From Cerrena zonata (lineage: Eukaryota > Basidiomycota > Agaricomycetes > Polyporales > Cerrenaceae), in the NCBI GenBank assembly GCA_038087015.1, contig JASBNA010000046.1, positions 1 through 64,000 on the forward strand: DNA of 64,000 nucleotides, read 5' to 3'. Positions 46,090-56,798 of the stretch are shown here, piece by piece. The notes beneath the pieces are model-generated. The model did no database searches and had not been told where the DNA came from. It saw only the letters and a list, made by a program, of their open reading frames with translations. Both the position numbers and the translations under genes were made by a program. Each line of letters begins with the position of its first letter. The stretch's first letter is position 1.

Positions 46090-46550
46090 ATGAATTCCGA
46101 CCACACTTCCGTCGATGAGAGTAACAGCGGTGCACCAGGATTAGGTCACCCTCTGCAATATTCTTATATGGGTCAAGGAACGACATCGGCCAATGAAAAG
46201 TCTTCCCCTGGGTATAAGCCGAGTGACACTGGGTCTAGAAAAGCCTCTGGATCCAGCTTCGACTCCTTGCAATCCACATATGAGCGAGGTGACCTAGCTA
46301 TCGCCCTTAGTGAGTAGGATATTTGAATTTTGCTGAGCTACAGACTCACTCTTTATTCATAGGGAACGCTGAATTGAAGGCGGAGCGTGATCGTGAGCGG
46401 CGCTTTGAGCTTCTAGAGAGAAGGACAGGGGCGTTGGAAGCTGGCCTTAAAGGCAGCGAACGTCAAGTTCTGGAGATAGGATCTTCTGTTTTGTTAGCAG
46501 TGGCTATGATAGTTTGTGCATGGGTTTTCTCGATCACGCACCGAGGATAG
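46090..46550 (+). CDS. Small tail-anchored coiled-coil protein F
   Basis: Exons 46090-46309 and 46363-46550 join in phase and encode 135 residues. The first exon is Ser/Gly/Asp-rich and probably disordered. The second begins with an Arg/Glu-rich helix of about 35 residues that can form a coiled coil, then one hydrophobic span (VLLAVAMIVCAWVFSIT) only four residues from the C-terminus. This is a clear tail-anchored layout. A TATA box sits about 60 bp upstream. No family is recognised. It is followed on the same strand by the SUN gene. Confidence 0.65.
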
Positions 46551-47283
46551 GTTGGGGAGAATAGAGAGGTGTAATTGTAAGGGGTGGCTACGAACTTACA
46601 GAAGAGATAATATGATCATTACTATGATGTTACGGAGTTGGATTCGATTCGCTTCGGAGGGAGAAATGAGTCATTGACGATGGAACTTGCGTGATTGACT
46701 GCCAGGCCTATGTAATGAACACGACGCTAAGTCGGCTCATGTTGACATAGAGTGAGAGGACGCTCAGTCAATCTCCTCGACAGCAATTTGACTGCCACAG
46801 CGGACCGTAAAAATTGGGTGATACGATACTGAGAGGTAAGTTGGTTTGATACTATCATTGGTACATATGTTCTGGAGTCAAGCAAATAGTGTGACTGAGT
46901 AAACGTTCAGCGCTCAGCACTCACTGCTCCGAGTTTGACAGCAGGCTTCCTGCAAAGATTAGATAAGATGTAACTCCACGTTCGGAGTGCGCACTGTCCA
47001 GTGTATTCTGACATATGTCCCTAGTTTTTCGCCGAATTGTATTATCAGAAGCTGACAAGTTGAAACGGTGTACCTGCCGAAGACACTTGGATGAGAGAGT
47101 CTCGAGCGTTGTAGGCCCGGGTTTACACCGTCCTTTGTGTTTTAGCGGAGTTTGTTTTCTGTCCACCTTCCCATTCTAGATACCTTCGGCCTGGACTCAA
47201 CGTGTTGTGTGACTTATCAAAATATACAGATCACTATTTAAGGTGAATGCGACTGTCCTATACTCTCTTTGTCTCGCTCAATC
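46551..47283. other. Spacer with core repeat in reversed orientation
   Basis: Contains the core copy at 46720-46810 and no gene. TATTTAAG at about 47233 may be the TATA element of the SUN gene. Confidence 0.5.
46720..46810 (+). repeat. Dispersed core repeat, copy 15
   Basis: Has ACACGACGCTAAGTCGGCTC, GAGGACGCTCAGTCAATCTC and CCACAGCGGACCG. It is upstream of the SUN gene by about 475 bp but points the other way from the usual arrangement. Confidence 0.6.
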
Positions 47284-48361
47284 ATGTTCAACCCAGCTCC
47301 TTTTCTCCGCAGAAAGACAGATATTTCACGATACCAGCCTGCACGTTTCAGGAGCAAGACGCCAGAACTCACCACAGGTAGTTTTCAACTGCTCCGTTCA
47401 TTCCACGATTGGGCTCATTATGTTATAGATACCCATCGTGCTAAACCTATACATAGCCCCTTAGTAACACAAACCCATCGTGCAGTGAGTACTTTCTTGA
47501 ATCCTGGATACTCACAGCTCAATACTATTTAACCAGGTTGCTTCTTCATCACCCCGCACTCGTACTCTCACACCGTATGTTGCTTTATTGGCCATGTTGG
47601 TCGTTGGTTTATTGGCAATACTCCAATCTTGGAGTTCTGTCAGGTCCCGTGTGGAGCTCGTTGCTCACCATTATCTTCCAAGTACCTATATACGAAACCC
47701 CAATCTTGCTCTGGTTGACAACGGGGCCGCTTCGCTTGCCTCTTATAATGCTGTTGGTTCAATATACACCAACAATGCGAGGTGGCTGTCTTTGCATCCC
47801 GAGTATGCAGACGGCTCCAGTCCGATGACCGAGGGGATGGACTGCGGGGGTGCGAATGCCCCCTTGCATACTACGGCAGATCCCGATCGACGATGGTGCC
47901 TCATGGGATCGAGGGGTCAACTGGGTATCATACTGGCCTACCCTGGCCGCATTACAAATGTATCCATAGCTCACCCTCCATCGTTTTCAGGGTTGCCTAA
48001 TGCTCCCCGCGACATCATTGTTTGGGGCGTGGTTGATGGAGAGACCAATGAAGGTATCTACGTCAATTCGGGGGATGTACTTCAGGATTTGCGATCGCGG
48101 CTACCTGTTAAAACCCCTTTCCCGAGATACAACGGTCGCGCGGTCTCTTACGTACCCCTGGCCGCATTCTCATACAACATACGGAACATAGATCTCTTCC
48201 AAATGTTCGATGTTTTCCCTGAAGTACATCAAGTTCGGATGGATTTTGGAATCATCGTGGTGCAGATTGTAAGTAACTGGGGGGAGTTATCGTTCACAGC
48301 GTTGCATCACGTGGGGATTTATGGAGAAAGGGCTGATGTAACTACATCGGGCCGCGACTGA
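47284..48361 (+). CDS. SUN-domain inner nuclear membrane-type protein
   Basis: SUN proteins span the inner nuclear membrane and bind KASH partners in the perinuclear space (LINC complex). Exons 47284-47484 and 47537-48361 join in phase 0 and give 341 residues. The basic N-terminal part (about 78 residues) is followed by one membrane span (about residues 80-100, LLAMLVVGLLAILQSW). The C-terminal domain, about residues 115-335, has SUN hallmarks: LALVDNGA, a WCLMGSRGQLGI segment, NAPRDIIVWGV and a final SNWGELSFTALHHVGIYG. The coiled coil usual between span and SUN domain is very short. No break is seen. Topology would be type II. Confidence 0.85.
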
Positions 48362-48755
48362 ATGAATTGACAGAGTAACTGCTTGACATACTGCTTGACA
48401 TTATTGTGAGCCGGTTTCGATAGTATATACAAGCAAATGTTAGTAGATAGTCTTCAGGCTCTTCTGACATACTTTTCACATTTTGACTCTTCACCTATAT
48501 ATTATATGATGTCGTATCTTTCTCTCTCAGTTGTATTAAGCAGATGCATTCCTCAAAAGATGTTGACAATTGCAGTGAACCCTCCGAGTGAATGCAGAAC
48601 TTTAGAACTAACAGCCCGACCGGCGCAAGTGAAGACGCTCTATAGGCTCCAAATGCTTAGACATTAGCGAGGAATGTGTTACTATACTTCTTATTCCCGG
48701 CTTCTATTGAAGAGTCCTGCTACAAATACAATACTACAGTGTTACTAATACTGAT
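48362..48755. other. Spacer, no gene
   Basis: Nothing recognised between the SUN gene and the right repeat arm. Confidence 0.5.
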
Positions 48756-49304
48756 AGCAGGACGAATCGAGTTGACCGTTTAAGGCAAGTGCGTTAGAAG
48801 CTAACAGGGACAAATAGCGCGGGCCGACCTCTGCCGACCTGGACTCATGCTGCCATCCACCTCTCTCCATCTCCGCTTTCAATTTCCACTATCACTCTAG
48901 GCAGCAGCGAAAACCTCAGCGGCTCGCTGTTGCACTCGATAAGACGAGATTGACTTTGCGTCGTCTCGTCGCTGTGGCTTGAGATGACTCAGTGTCGTTG
49001 TTCATTCCCCATGCTTTCTGAGACTTGTCTGTCGCCGTGTCGCCCGGTCACTGGCTTACTACTCTACGTCAAGCGGCTCGCTTTGCATGGCGAGATTGAC
49101 TTTGCGTCGTCTCATCGTCGTTTGAGACAACTTAGTGTTGTCCTCCGTCTCTCCTTACCTAGATACTCTCATGTCTCGTGGAATTCCTTGTCAGTGCGCT
49201 TTGGTGTTGTGCTGGGATAAGATCCTCTGCCTTCTCTGTGCCCGGTGAGTGACCAGTGGAGCTCTTTGCAGACCGATTGACTGACATTCTAAACCGAGCA
49301 CGTC
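48756..49304 (+). repeat. 0.55-kb module R3, two cores, inner end of right arm
   Basis: Mirror of R2. Core copies at 48901-48999 and 49071-49143, read in plus orientation as the rest of the modules on this side. Confidence 0.75.
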
Positions 49305-49856
49305 TAAATAGAATACGAAGGTGTTGTCCATCAGATCCGACTCACTGTGACTGAACTCCTCTGCTTCAGAACCGACGAGTCTTCCCAGAAGAGTCGGGCG
49401 CTCAGGCTTTACAAACGGGTACTCGGTGCTTTGCCAGACCCGTGGAAGAGATCAGTCATGTTTGATCGATAGGGTGGGTGTCCGTGTGTAGACCATAGAT
49501 CGAAGTGCCGGAAATGTGATGCACGCGTATTACATGCCTGGGAAATGAAAACATGCTTTGTGAGGATGTGAGTGACTGGATCCGAAATCCATACAATGCA
49601 TGCACAGCGTGCTGACACTCTCTTTCAGATTTGTCTAGCACGATTAGCGAGTGCTACCCACGTTTCTGCCCCCAAGTCGTGCAGATGTCCGCCGCCAATC
49701 CGTTGCGAAGTCCGCAACTCGTTACCGTCCACTCGCCTATCCCTATCGTTGCGTATCCTCTAAGCGAGTGGTTGTCCTCCGGCGGGCCTGTTCAATCGAA
49801 GGATCACTGCTTACTTCAAACTGCCAATGTGCTACCGACATGTTCTTAGAAACCTA

Positions 49857-49960
49857 CAGCGGTGGTAACCTTTGTGGACCACTGATGCTTGTATCGAATC
49901 GACAAGATTGACTTTGCGTCGTCTCGTCGTATTCTGGCTGGGGACTACTCAGTGTTGTCT
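49857..49960 (-). promoter_or_regulatory. Core repeat upstream of right kinase, copy 18
   Basis: Mirror of the copy at 32365-32468; 285-388 bp before the kinase ATG, in the usual orientation relative to the gene. Confidence 0.7.
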
Positions 49961-50244
49961 CTCTGCCTTTGTTTGCGTTACTGTACTGTCTATCCAAAGA
50001 ACTATACTGTTGCTTCAATGACTCGTGTACTCCATCTGCTTTTTCGCCACTAATCGTGTTTGGCCGATTCGTTGTTTGTCCTTGGCCATGGCCCGCTGTT
50101 GTTTGTCTCTGGCCACTCGCTTGCTGAGATTGCGAGGAGCGATCTTTGTTCTATTCTTTGTCCCGTCGCCACCGGTTGTCTGTATATATTTCCCAGAGGG
50201 GAGCCACCCTTGGTTCGTAACACCTTACCTTTTTCTTCCTTACC

Positions 50245-52072
50245 ATGTCTGTTGTCCCCACTCAGAAACCTTCGCCTCACAGTACCGGAGCCCTCGTTGG
50301 TAGATTGAAAAGCACTCAGAACTCCGTTGAACGTTTCGAAGTCCCTATACCACTATTCACTCTATGTACCGTCGGTCGAAGTCGAGCACGGTGTACCACA
50401 GTCGTACATCACAAGTATGTGGGTAAGTACCTTCCATACAACTACTCATTCGATCGACGTCCTTACAAGACCAAGGCACACTTCACTTCGGCGTCGACTC
50501 CGCGACGGAGGAAGATAACAGTATTTCGGTCTATATCATGGAAACGGGTACATGCAACGGAACGTTCGTAAGTAAACTCCACTGTGGCTTAGCTGCTATA
50601 TGCTGATTTGTTCTGGAAGGTGAATAGCGTGGCTCTTGAGCCACTGGTACCTCGTATGCTGGTGACAAATGATATCGTTGCTTTTGGGACTGGTGGTGAG
50701 GACGGTTATCTTGGTGGGTTCCTTGGCCGATATAATATCATGAGGGTTACTGATGCACTCATAGAATGCAAATTCACCCAGTTTGTTCCGCACTCGGTAC
50801 TTCCCCCATTTCTGTTGGTGTGTTCTGTCCATCCTGATTCTTCTTCTAGTTTATGTCGCGATACGACGTCATCGAAAAGTGGGTTTCCATTTTTATTCGG
50901 CTCTGGCATCCTGATGAACGCTATGTACAGACTTGGTCAAGGTGGCTTCGGTACCGTACGCTCATGCCGCCAGCGCGCGACTGGACAGCTACTCGCGGCC
51001 AAGATGATACGTGTTTCGAAGATGTCACTTGTTGAGGGCAACGAGTATATCAGACGCGAATGCGAGATAGTCAAGAGATTGAGACACGTAAGTCTGCTAG
51101 TACACTCTATGTTCCCCTCTAAATGTTTGTTCTTAGCCGAACATCGTACCCGTGTTTGAGATATTACAGGAACCTTGGGGGATATGTAATTATCTGTGTG
51201 TCTTCAAATTCGGCGGAGGTACTGACCCGTGTTTACTAGGCTTGGTGATGGAGAGGGCTGCGGAGGGCGACTTGGGAAAGTATATAAAGGAGAATGGGGC
51301 TCTTGGTAAGCTCTCCGTTTCAGCGATAGGCGATATAGAATGTTCAACACGTGGTTGATTTTAGATGAGCTTGTTGCCAAATCGGTGACGCTGGATGTTA
51401 CCGGTGCCCTCAAGTATTTGCACAAACAGCAGATCGCGCATCGCGATATCAAACCGAATGTAAGCATCGGAACCATCTTGAGGCGGAATCTGTGACTGAG
51501 TATTTGCACAATCAGAACATTCTTATTTCCTCAGTCGACCCGCTTATCACAAAGGTATGCGACTTTGGACTGGCGAAATCGATGGCAGACGAGAGAATGG
51601 CTGTACGTTCCTCTATTGTCACTGTTTCACAAGGGTGATACTGACTCAAACAGACGGTTGCGGGGACTCCGCACTTTATGGCGCCGGAGGTAGCAAACGG
51701 GCAGGGTTCGTATGACTTGACAGTCGATAGCTGGAGCCTGGGTTGCGTCATTTTCAACATGTAAGTGTCGATTATCGCGCCAGTACGATCATCGTTAACG
51801 AGTGCTACTTGTAGGCTCGCGGGAGTACGGCCATTCGGGACTGAACATGGGTGCATCAAGTATGCCCTTCGTGGGACCTCTCTTCCGACGAGTATTAGCG
51901 CAGACGGTTGGTGTCTCGTCTGTGACTAGGGGGTCCATATACTGACTCTCTTCTTATAGCCAAGATAATAATGAGAAAATTGCTCCAGTTTGATCCCCGT
52001 CGTAGGCTGGCCATTTGCGACGTCGAACGCCAGCGTTGGATGAAGGACGTGTATCGGATGGTGGAGCTGTAA
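50245..52072 (+). CDS. FHA-domain Ser/Thr protein kinase, right copy
   Basis: Thirteen exons splice in phase from ATG 50245 to TAA 52070-52072 and give 398 residues. FHA domain, about residues 20-135: GRS start, an NGTFVN loop and an ECKFTQF strand; the Ser of the usual Ser-x-x-His phosphothreonine pocket is replaced by Gly (QGTLHF), so binding may be weak or altered. Kinase domain from about residue 144: Gly-rich LGQGGFGTV, catalytic Lys in LLAAKMI, HRD in AHRDIKPNN, DFG in CDFGLAKS and a MAPEV segment are all intact. The order FHA then kinase matches Chk2/Cds1-type checkpoint kinases, but the protein is short, with no SQ/TQ cluster or C-terminal tail. A TATATAT box lies about 60 bp upstream. 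Confidence 0.88.
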
Positions 52073-52229
52073 ACCCTCTCCGGTCGCATTTGATAACGGC
52101 ACTCTATTATCTACTTTATATATCCTACATTTGACTACTTGTCCATAATGTATGTTCCGCAATATTTAATGATTTCTGCTGTTCGACCATAGTGTAAAGG
52201 CAATCGTGCCAGAAAAGGCAAGAGCGTTG

Positions 52230-52738
52230 GAAGGCAACAGGGACAAACAAGGCGGGCCGACACGAAGGCAGCAGGCCTCATGTTGCCATCCCCCTCTCTG
52301 TGTCTCCGCTTTCAATTTCCACTCTAGGCTCTGCAACGGCGAAAACCTTAGCGGCTCGCTGTTGCACTCGATAAGACGAGATTGACTTTGCGTCGTCTCG
52401 TCGCTGTGGTTTGAGATGACTCAGTGTCGTTGTTCATTCCCCATGCTTTCCGGGACCCGTCTGTCGCCGTGTCGCCCGGTCACTGGCCTACTACTCCACA
52501 TCAAGCGGCTCGCTTTGCATGGCGAGATTGACTTTGCGTCGTCTCATCGTCGTTTGAGACAACTTAGTGTTGTCCTCCGTCTCTCCTTACCTAGATACTC
52601 TCATGTCTCATGGAATTCCTTGTCAGTGCGCTTTGGTGTTGTGCTGGGATAAGATCCTCTGCCTTCTCTGTGCCCGGTGAGTGACCAGTGGAGCTCTTTG
52701 CAGACTGATTGACTGACATTCTAAACCGAGCACGTCTG
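52230..52738 (+). repeat. 0.5-kb module R4, two cores, downstream of right kinase
   Basis: Direct repeat of R3 (GGCAACAGGGACAAA start, two cores at 52335-52432 and 52502-52575, CTAAACCGAGCACGTCT end). An ATG opens a coding-like exon nine bases after the module ends, so here the module is in promoter position. Confidence 0.75.
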
Positions 52739-52746
52739 AATACGCG

Positions 52747-54480
52747 ATGGACACTGCTGCGGGCAGTTTCTCCGAAGCCGAGTATGCTGGTCCCGAAGGT
52801 TTCAGAGAGGACCTGTATTTGTACAACGCCGATGTATAGTCTGCCGGTGTTATGGCGTTCAAGATGATCATCGGTCGAATAAGTCATCTTCCCCATTGTT
52901 TTTAATGTGCATACAATCTAATGATGTCCTTCGTTTACAGTCGCCTTGGACTGGGGCAGACATCGGTGTTGCCACTACATTACATGTCACCCAAGGCAAA
53001 TATGAAATCGAAACTCATGAACAGGAGGAATATGGTATTGATGAAGATGCCATATTCTCCGCTCAACGTGTAAGTCCTTGGTCTTATATCAAGTCTATTT
53101 CCAGGTGATCAACTCGTATTATATGCTCTTGATGAGGATGCAAGCACGCATCCATTAGCAACACATATGAAGGGACATCTCTTTCTCAAATCGTTGTAAG
53201 TAAGTCTTATCTCTTCATGCGATACAACCTGTCTATTGACATGACCTCTGCTAGTAACTGGTCAGGACTTGAGAACAACTCCTTGGGTACCGAATGATTC
53301 TGAGGCTTTCATCTCTCGATCATGCCAACAAGGAACAGATATCGACGCTGGCTCACCTGTAAGTCCATCAGAGAATCACATTCCATACTTCAATTGCCTT
53401 ACTACTTTCCCTACCATGGTCTCCTCGCCATCCTTCCACCTGCCCCTCAGCTCGTCGGCTACCCTATCGACTCAATTCCCTCCATGGTACCTCCCGCTCT
53501 AACGCATGCAAGTGAGCCGATCTCGTTGAGCTACAGACATCAACTAAAAGTGTCACTAGATTTAGCACGGCTCGCACTACGAGAAGAATCTCCCATTATT
53601 CCTTTACCGACCACTCCGCATGACATCTCTCCCAGTCAAATCCCCCTTTCCCATACAACCGATATGGTTACAAGTGCTACTCCTTCCCCTCACTCTGTCC
53701 TCGTTAAACTTACCGTTCGTTCCTAGCCCTTATGCGTGGCCTTGACTTGGAACGCGTTGTTTGGGGTTCAAGCTCTCACATCTGTTCAGGATGCATGGGT
53801 GGGTTTAGAGAAGCCAGTTGTCGAAATGAATAATTTCGAGTCTGGGTTTAATAGGATCACAGAGTGTTCATGTGAGTTTCTGCGAGTAAGTAGACTCCTA
53901 CGATATTATGCTTATGATTGACTCTCCTAGTGCTATCAAGTTCGTGGTGGGTCAATTCGCACAGGCGACGTATGTCAATACAGTTTATTTCGAGAAGATA
54001 CATGCTGACGCCTAGCTCTGTTGCTTTTCGGTCAAGTTCATAGCTCGGGAATCAATATAGATATCGAGACAGACGAACAAACACACGCCGAATTGGAAGC
54101 TCACATAGTAGAACTAAAGCGTACGGAGCCTGAACAGGCTGCAACCCACCAAAGAGAACGCCGTGTGTTTGAGCAGGAACTCGCCCAACTACAACGTCCG
54201 TTAACCGAGTCTGATGCTCTGCTTTGAGCGGGATATACACAGTCTCAAAGCTCATCTAGAAAGCGAAACCACTTCACGACGGAGAGGTTCGAAACAACGA
54301 ACCAACTTCCTAGGCTTACAAACAGCGAAACGATCTAGCTGTTGCGTTAGCGAAAGCTATTGACCAAACTAAAACTGCTGAAGCCCTTCGTCAAAGTCTT
54401 ACTCCAGTCCAAGCAGAATTTGAGGAGGTCGGGTCGCTAGGATCTTGAAATGCTTCAAACATTGCCAATCTCTTGGGAGA
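52747..54480 (+). pseudogene. Decayed multi-exon gene with coiled-coil 3' part
   Basis: The first two exons, 52747-52833 and 52941-53070, join well and read acidic, Glu/Asp/Tyr-rich protein. A third (about 53103-53205) and fourth (about 53265-53360) are readable only with non-standard donors. Further downstream, 54020-54225 reads a long Glu/Gln/Arg helix that stops at TGA, and another frame continues coiled-coil-like sequence to about 54450 before a TGA. Several frame changes are needed, so I call it decayed. No domain is recognised. It starts directly after module R4. Confidence 0.45.
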
Positions 54481-54893
54481 ACAGGCATGTGTCCTCCGGC
54501 GATTAGAAGAAACTTGATCCCCCGGCGAGGGAACCCCAAATATAACAAGCTCGCAAGGAAAGCGAGAACTGCAGCGAACGTTATCAGAGGCCCGCAAAGA
54601 CAAGGATATACCCAAGCCTCCGCCACCACACCACCACATAATCACATACCGTTCTATCCTGTTCTCAATCTTCAATCCTCAAGAGTGCTATTTGTGGTTG
54701 CGCAATTGACCTGTCACCTGAGCCGAAGGGCTACCGTAAATGAAAGATATGCTTCCCCACCAGCCTGCACAGATAGACTACACCAAATATGTATTTCTAA
54801 TCCGGTCACATAGCGGAATATCTTGTACATACGTCCAATATGTCGTGTGCCATCCACGAAACCGATCACGAAAGTTAGGCGGTAGGTCAAGAC

Positions 54894-55600
54894 CTAGAGT
54901 CTAAACCTTTGGCGAGCCGCACGGAAACGACGGTGGACGGCCTCGATGAATTTGGAGGTACGTTCACGGAATTTGCGGTATCTAGAGGTCGGCCCCTGAC
55001 GAAAATCGATCTGCAACGGTCACAGACAAGAAAACGAGGCGGGTACATACCTGTGACGAGACTTCATCAATGACCCCCCCTTCAACCGAAGACTCTTCCT
55101 CGAGGGATGGTGTGCTCGTAGTAGAGACCTGCTACTCGACCAGGTGAGAGACGAAACTGGCCAAGGTGGGGACACGCACGAGGGGGCCTATCTGCTGCAC
55201 AGGAGGTTCGATGATCGGAACTATTCGATCGGCAAGAATGTGCTAAAGAAGTGTATTAAGAGTGTCAGAGAAGCTGGTGCGTAAAATTCTGCTTAAACGT
55301 ACCTGGAACCTATCGAAGTCCGGCGCGTTGTCTGAGGATAGTATAAGGGGGGTATGAAGAGTCTGAGGTATGTCGACCAAACGATAATCGTAATCATAGT
55401 TGGCAGTTCCGGAAAGCCCAAACGAGTTTATGTATTGCTCAGGGATCATGTTGCGCATTTTGGAATGTGACGGTGGAATTGACCAGAAGTGCGAGACGGA
55501 AGTGATCATAGAGTACCGCCGATGTTGGTCGTGCATGTCGACTAGGGCAGTAAACGTGGGGTTTGTGGCTGCGCACTGTAGGTTTGCTAGTACCAACAAC
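54894..55600 (-). pseudogene. Unrecognised gene with 5' loss and one in-frame TAG
   Basis: The minus strand reads about 95 residues (to about 55303), an intron GTACGT..CTTTAG, an exon with a TAG at 55132-55134, an intron GTATGT..TTGCAG, and a last basic exon ending at TAG 54894-54896. The frame is kept across the internal TAG (CAG to TAG is one C-to-T step). The 5' end seems lost: an acceptor-like CCTACAG lies just before the first exon, but upstream is module R5. The last exon is rich in Arg. Family unknown. Confidence 0.5.
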
Positions 55601-55664
55601 TCAGTATGTAGCTTGTATGCTTATTTTGCTCTACAACAGACTCGTTTACTCAAAACAACTTCTT

Positions 55665-55920
55665 CAACGGCGGAAACCTTAGCGGCTCGCTGTCGCACTT
55701 GACAAGACGAGATTGACTTTGTGTCGTCTCGTCGCTGTGGTTTGAGACGACTTAGTGTTGTTGTTCATTCCCCGTGGCTTCCCCAACTAGTCTTGTGAAA
55801 TCCCTTGTCGCCGACGTGACTCCTGTGTTGCGATGGGATAGGATTTGGTGTTGTAGCCAGTGAGTAGGTTGGTGGATCTTTTCTCTGACTGACTGATTGA
55901 CTGGCCTTGCAGTGCGAGTA
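55665..55920 (+). repeat. Short module R5 with one core
   Basis: Core at 55665-55762 (GGCGGAAACCTTAGCGG, GACGAGATTGACTTTGTG, GACGACTTAGTGTTG), then the module tail to about 55920. It separates two broken genes that face away from and along it. Confidence 0.65.
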
Positions 55921-56291
55921 TGCAGACTGGCCTCTACGTCTGCTCAACAACGATCCCTTCCTTATGACCACTGGGCCCCGTTTGTCTTCTCTCATGAGGA
56001 TTACCTCAGATAGATATGTACTACGTTGTGCTAAGGCCGACGGTGAGCCATCCATTAAGTGTTTCCCTTGATTGAGGTTGTTGATCATTTTCATGCCAGG
56101 CATACTTTGGCGATTCCTTGCGAGCTATTGCATCTCTCCTATCAAAATCGAACATGCCTGAGGACACATCCTTGTGTCATGTGGGCTATTTGGGCACCTA
56201 TCGGATGAGACCTCTGTCTGTCGATTCCATTTTTGCATATTACTCTGAAACTCACTTCTCCGTCTGCAGGCAGAATCGAATTACGATCGTA
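55921..56291 (+). pseudogene. Coding-like remnant after module R5
   Basis: Open plus-strand stretches at 55914-56047 and, after a GTGAGC..CCAG intron-like gap, 56104-56290 read ordinary protein, but no start and no clean phase can be given. The position right after a module matches that of the 52.7 kb gene. Family unknown. Confidence 0.35.
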
Positions 56292-56393
56292 TAAACTCTG
56301 TCTTGTCCCAGAGACTCAATGTCATCACTGAAGTCTTACCTCCTTGGCATGTCCTGGTTCAATCGGCCAGCGGTTCTTGCGTGGGCACTGATC

Positions 56394-56625
56394 AACGAAA
56401 TCCTTAGCAGCTCGCTTTCATGATCGGATTGACTTTGTGTCGTCTCGCTGTCATTTTTGAGACAACTTAGTGTTGTTCCGTGTCTCTCCCTACTGGGATA
56501 CTCTCATATCTTGTGGAATATATTGTCGGTGTATTATGGTGATAGAATCCTCTATCTTGTTTGTGCTCGGTGAGTGACTAGTACTAGTGGAATTCTTTGT
56601 AAAATTGGCTGACTGTCATTTTGAA
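56394..56625 (+). repeat. Short module R6 with one core
   Basis: Core at 56394-56477 (CCTTAGCAGCTCGCTTTC, GGATTGACTTTGTGTCGTCT, GACAACTTAGTGTTG) and the tail of the module to about 56625. It lies upstream of the third FHA gene, in the same orientation as that gene, like the modules and kinases elsewhere. Confidence 0.65.
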
Positions 56626-56798
56626 ATTTGTCTATCTCTTTGCAATAGACGGGGGTTGCCACTCATACTATACTATTATGTGTCAGCAGGCTTGCAAGAC
56701 GGAACCACCCGGTCTTTGTTATCTTGTGCCACTTGCTGACCATCGTCTGTCATTCTTCTCTTTCGTACCCTTAGTGTCCATTTATTCTTGTCTATTCA

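Larger units (their letters stand above)
48756..52243. repeat. Right arm of 3,488-bp inverted repeat
   Basis: Exact mirror in length of 30082-33569, with only a few substitutions. Past 52243 the two sides diverge at once: the right side continues into module R4 and the left into a different version of the same module (R1). Near-identity without indels implies a young duplication or continuing gene conversion between the arms. Confidence 0.95.
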
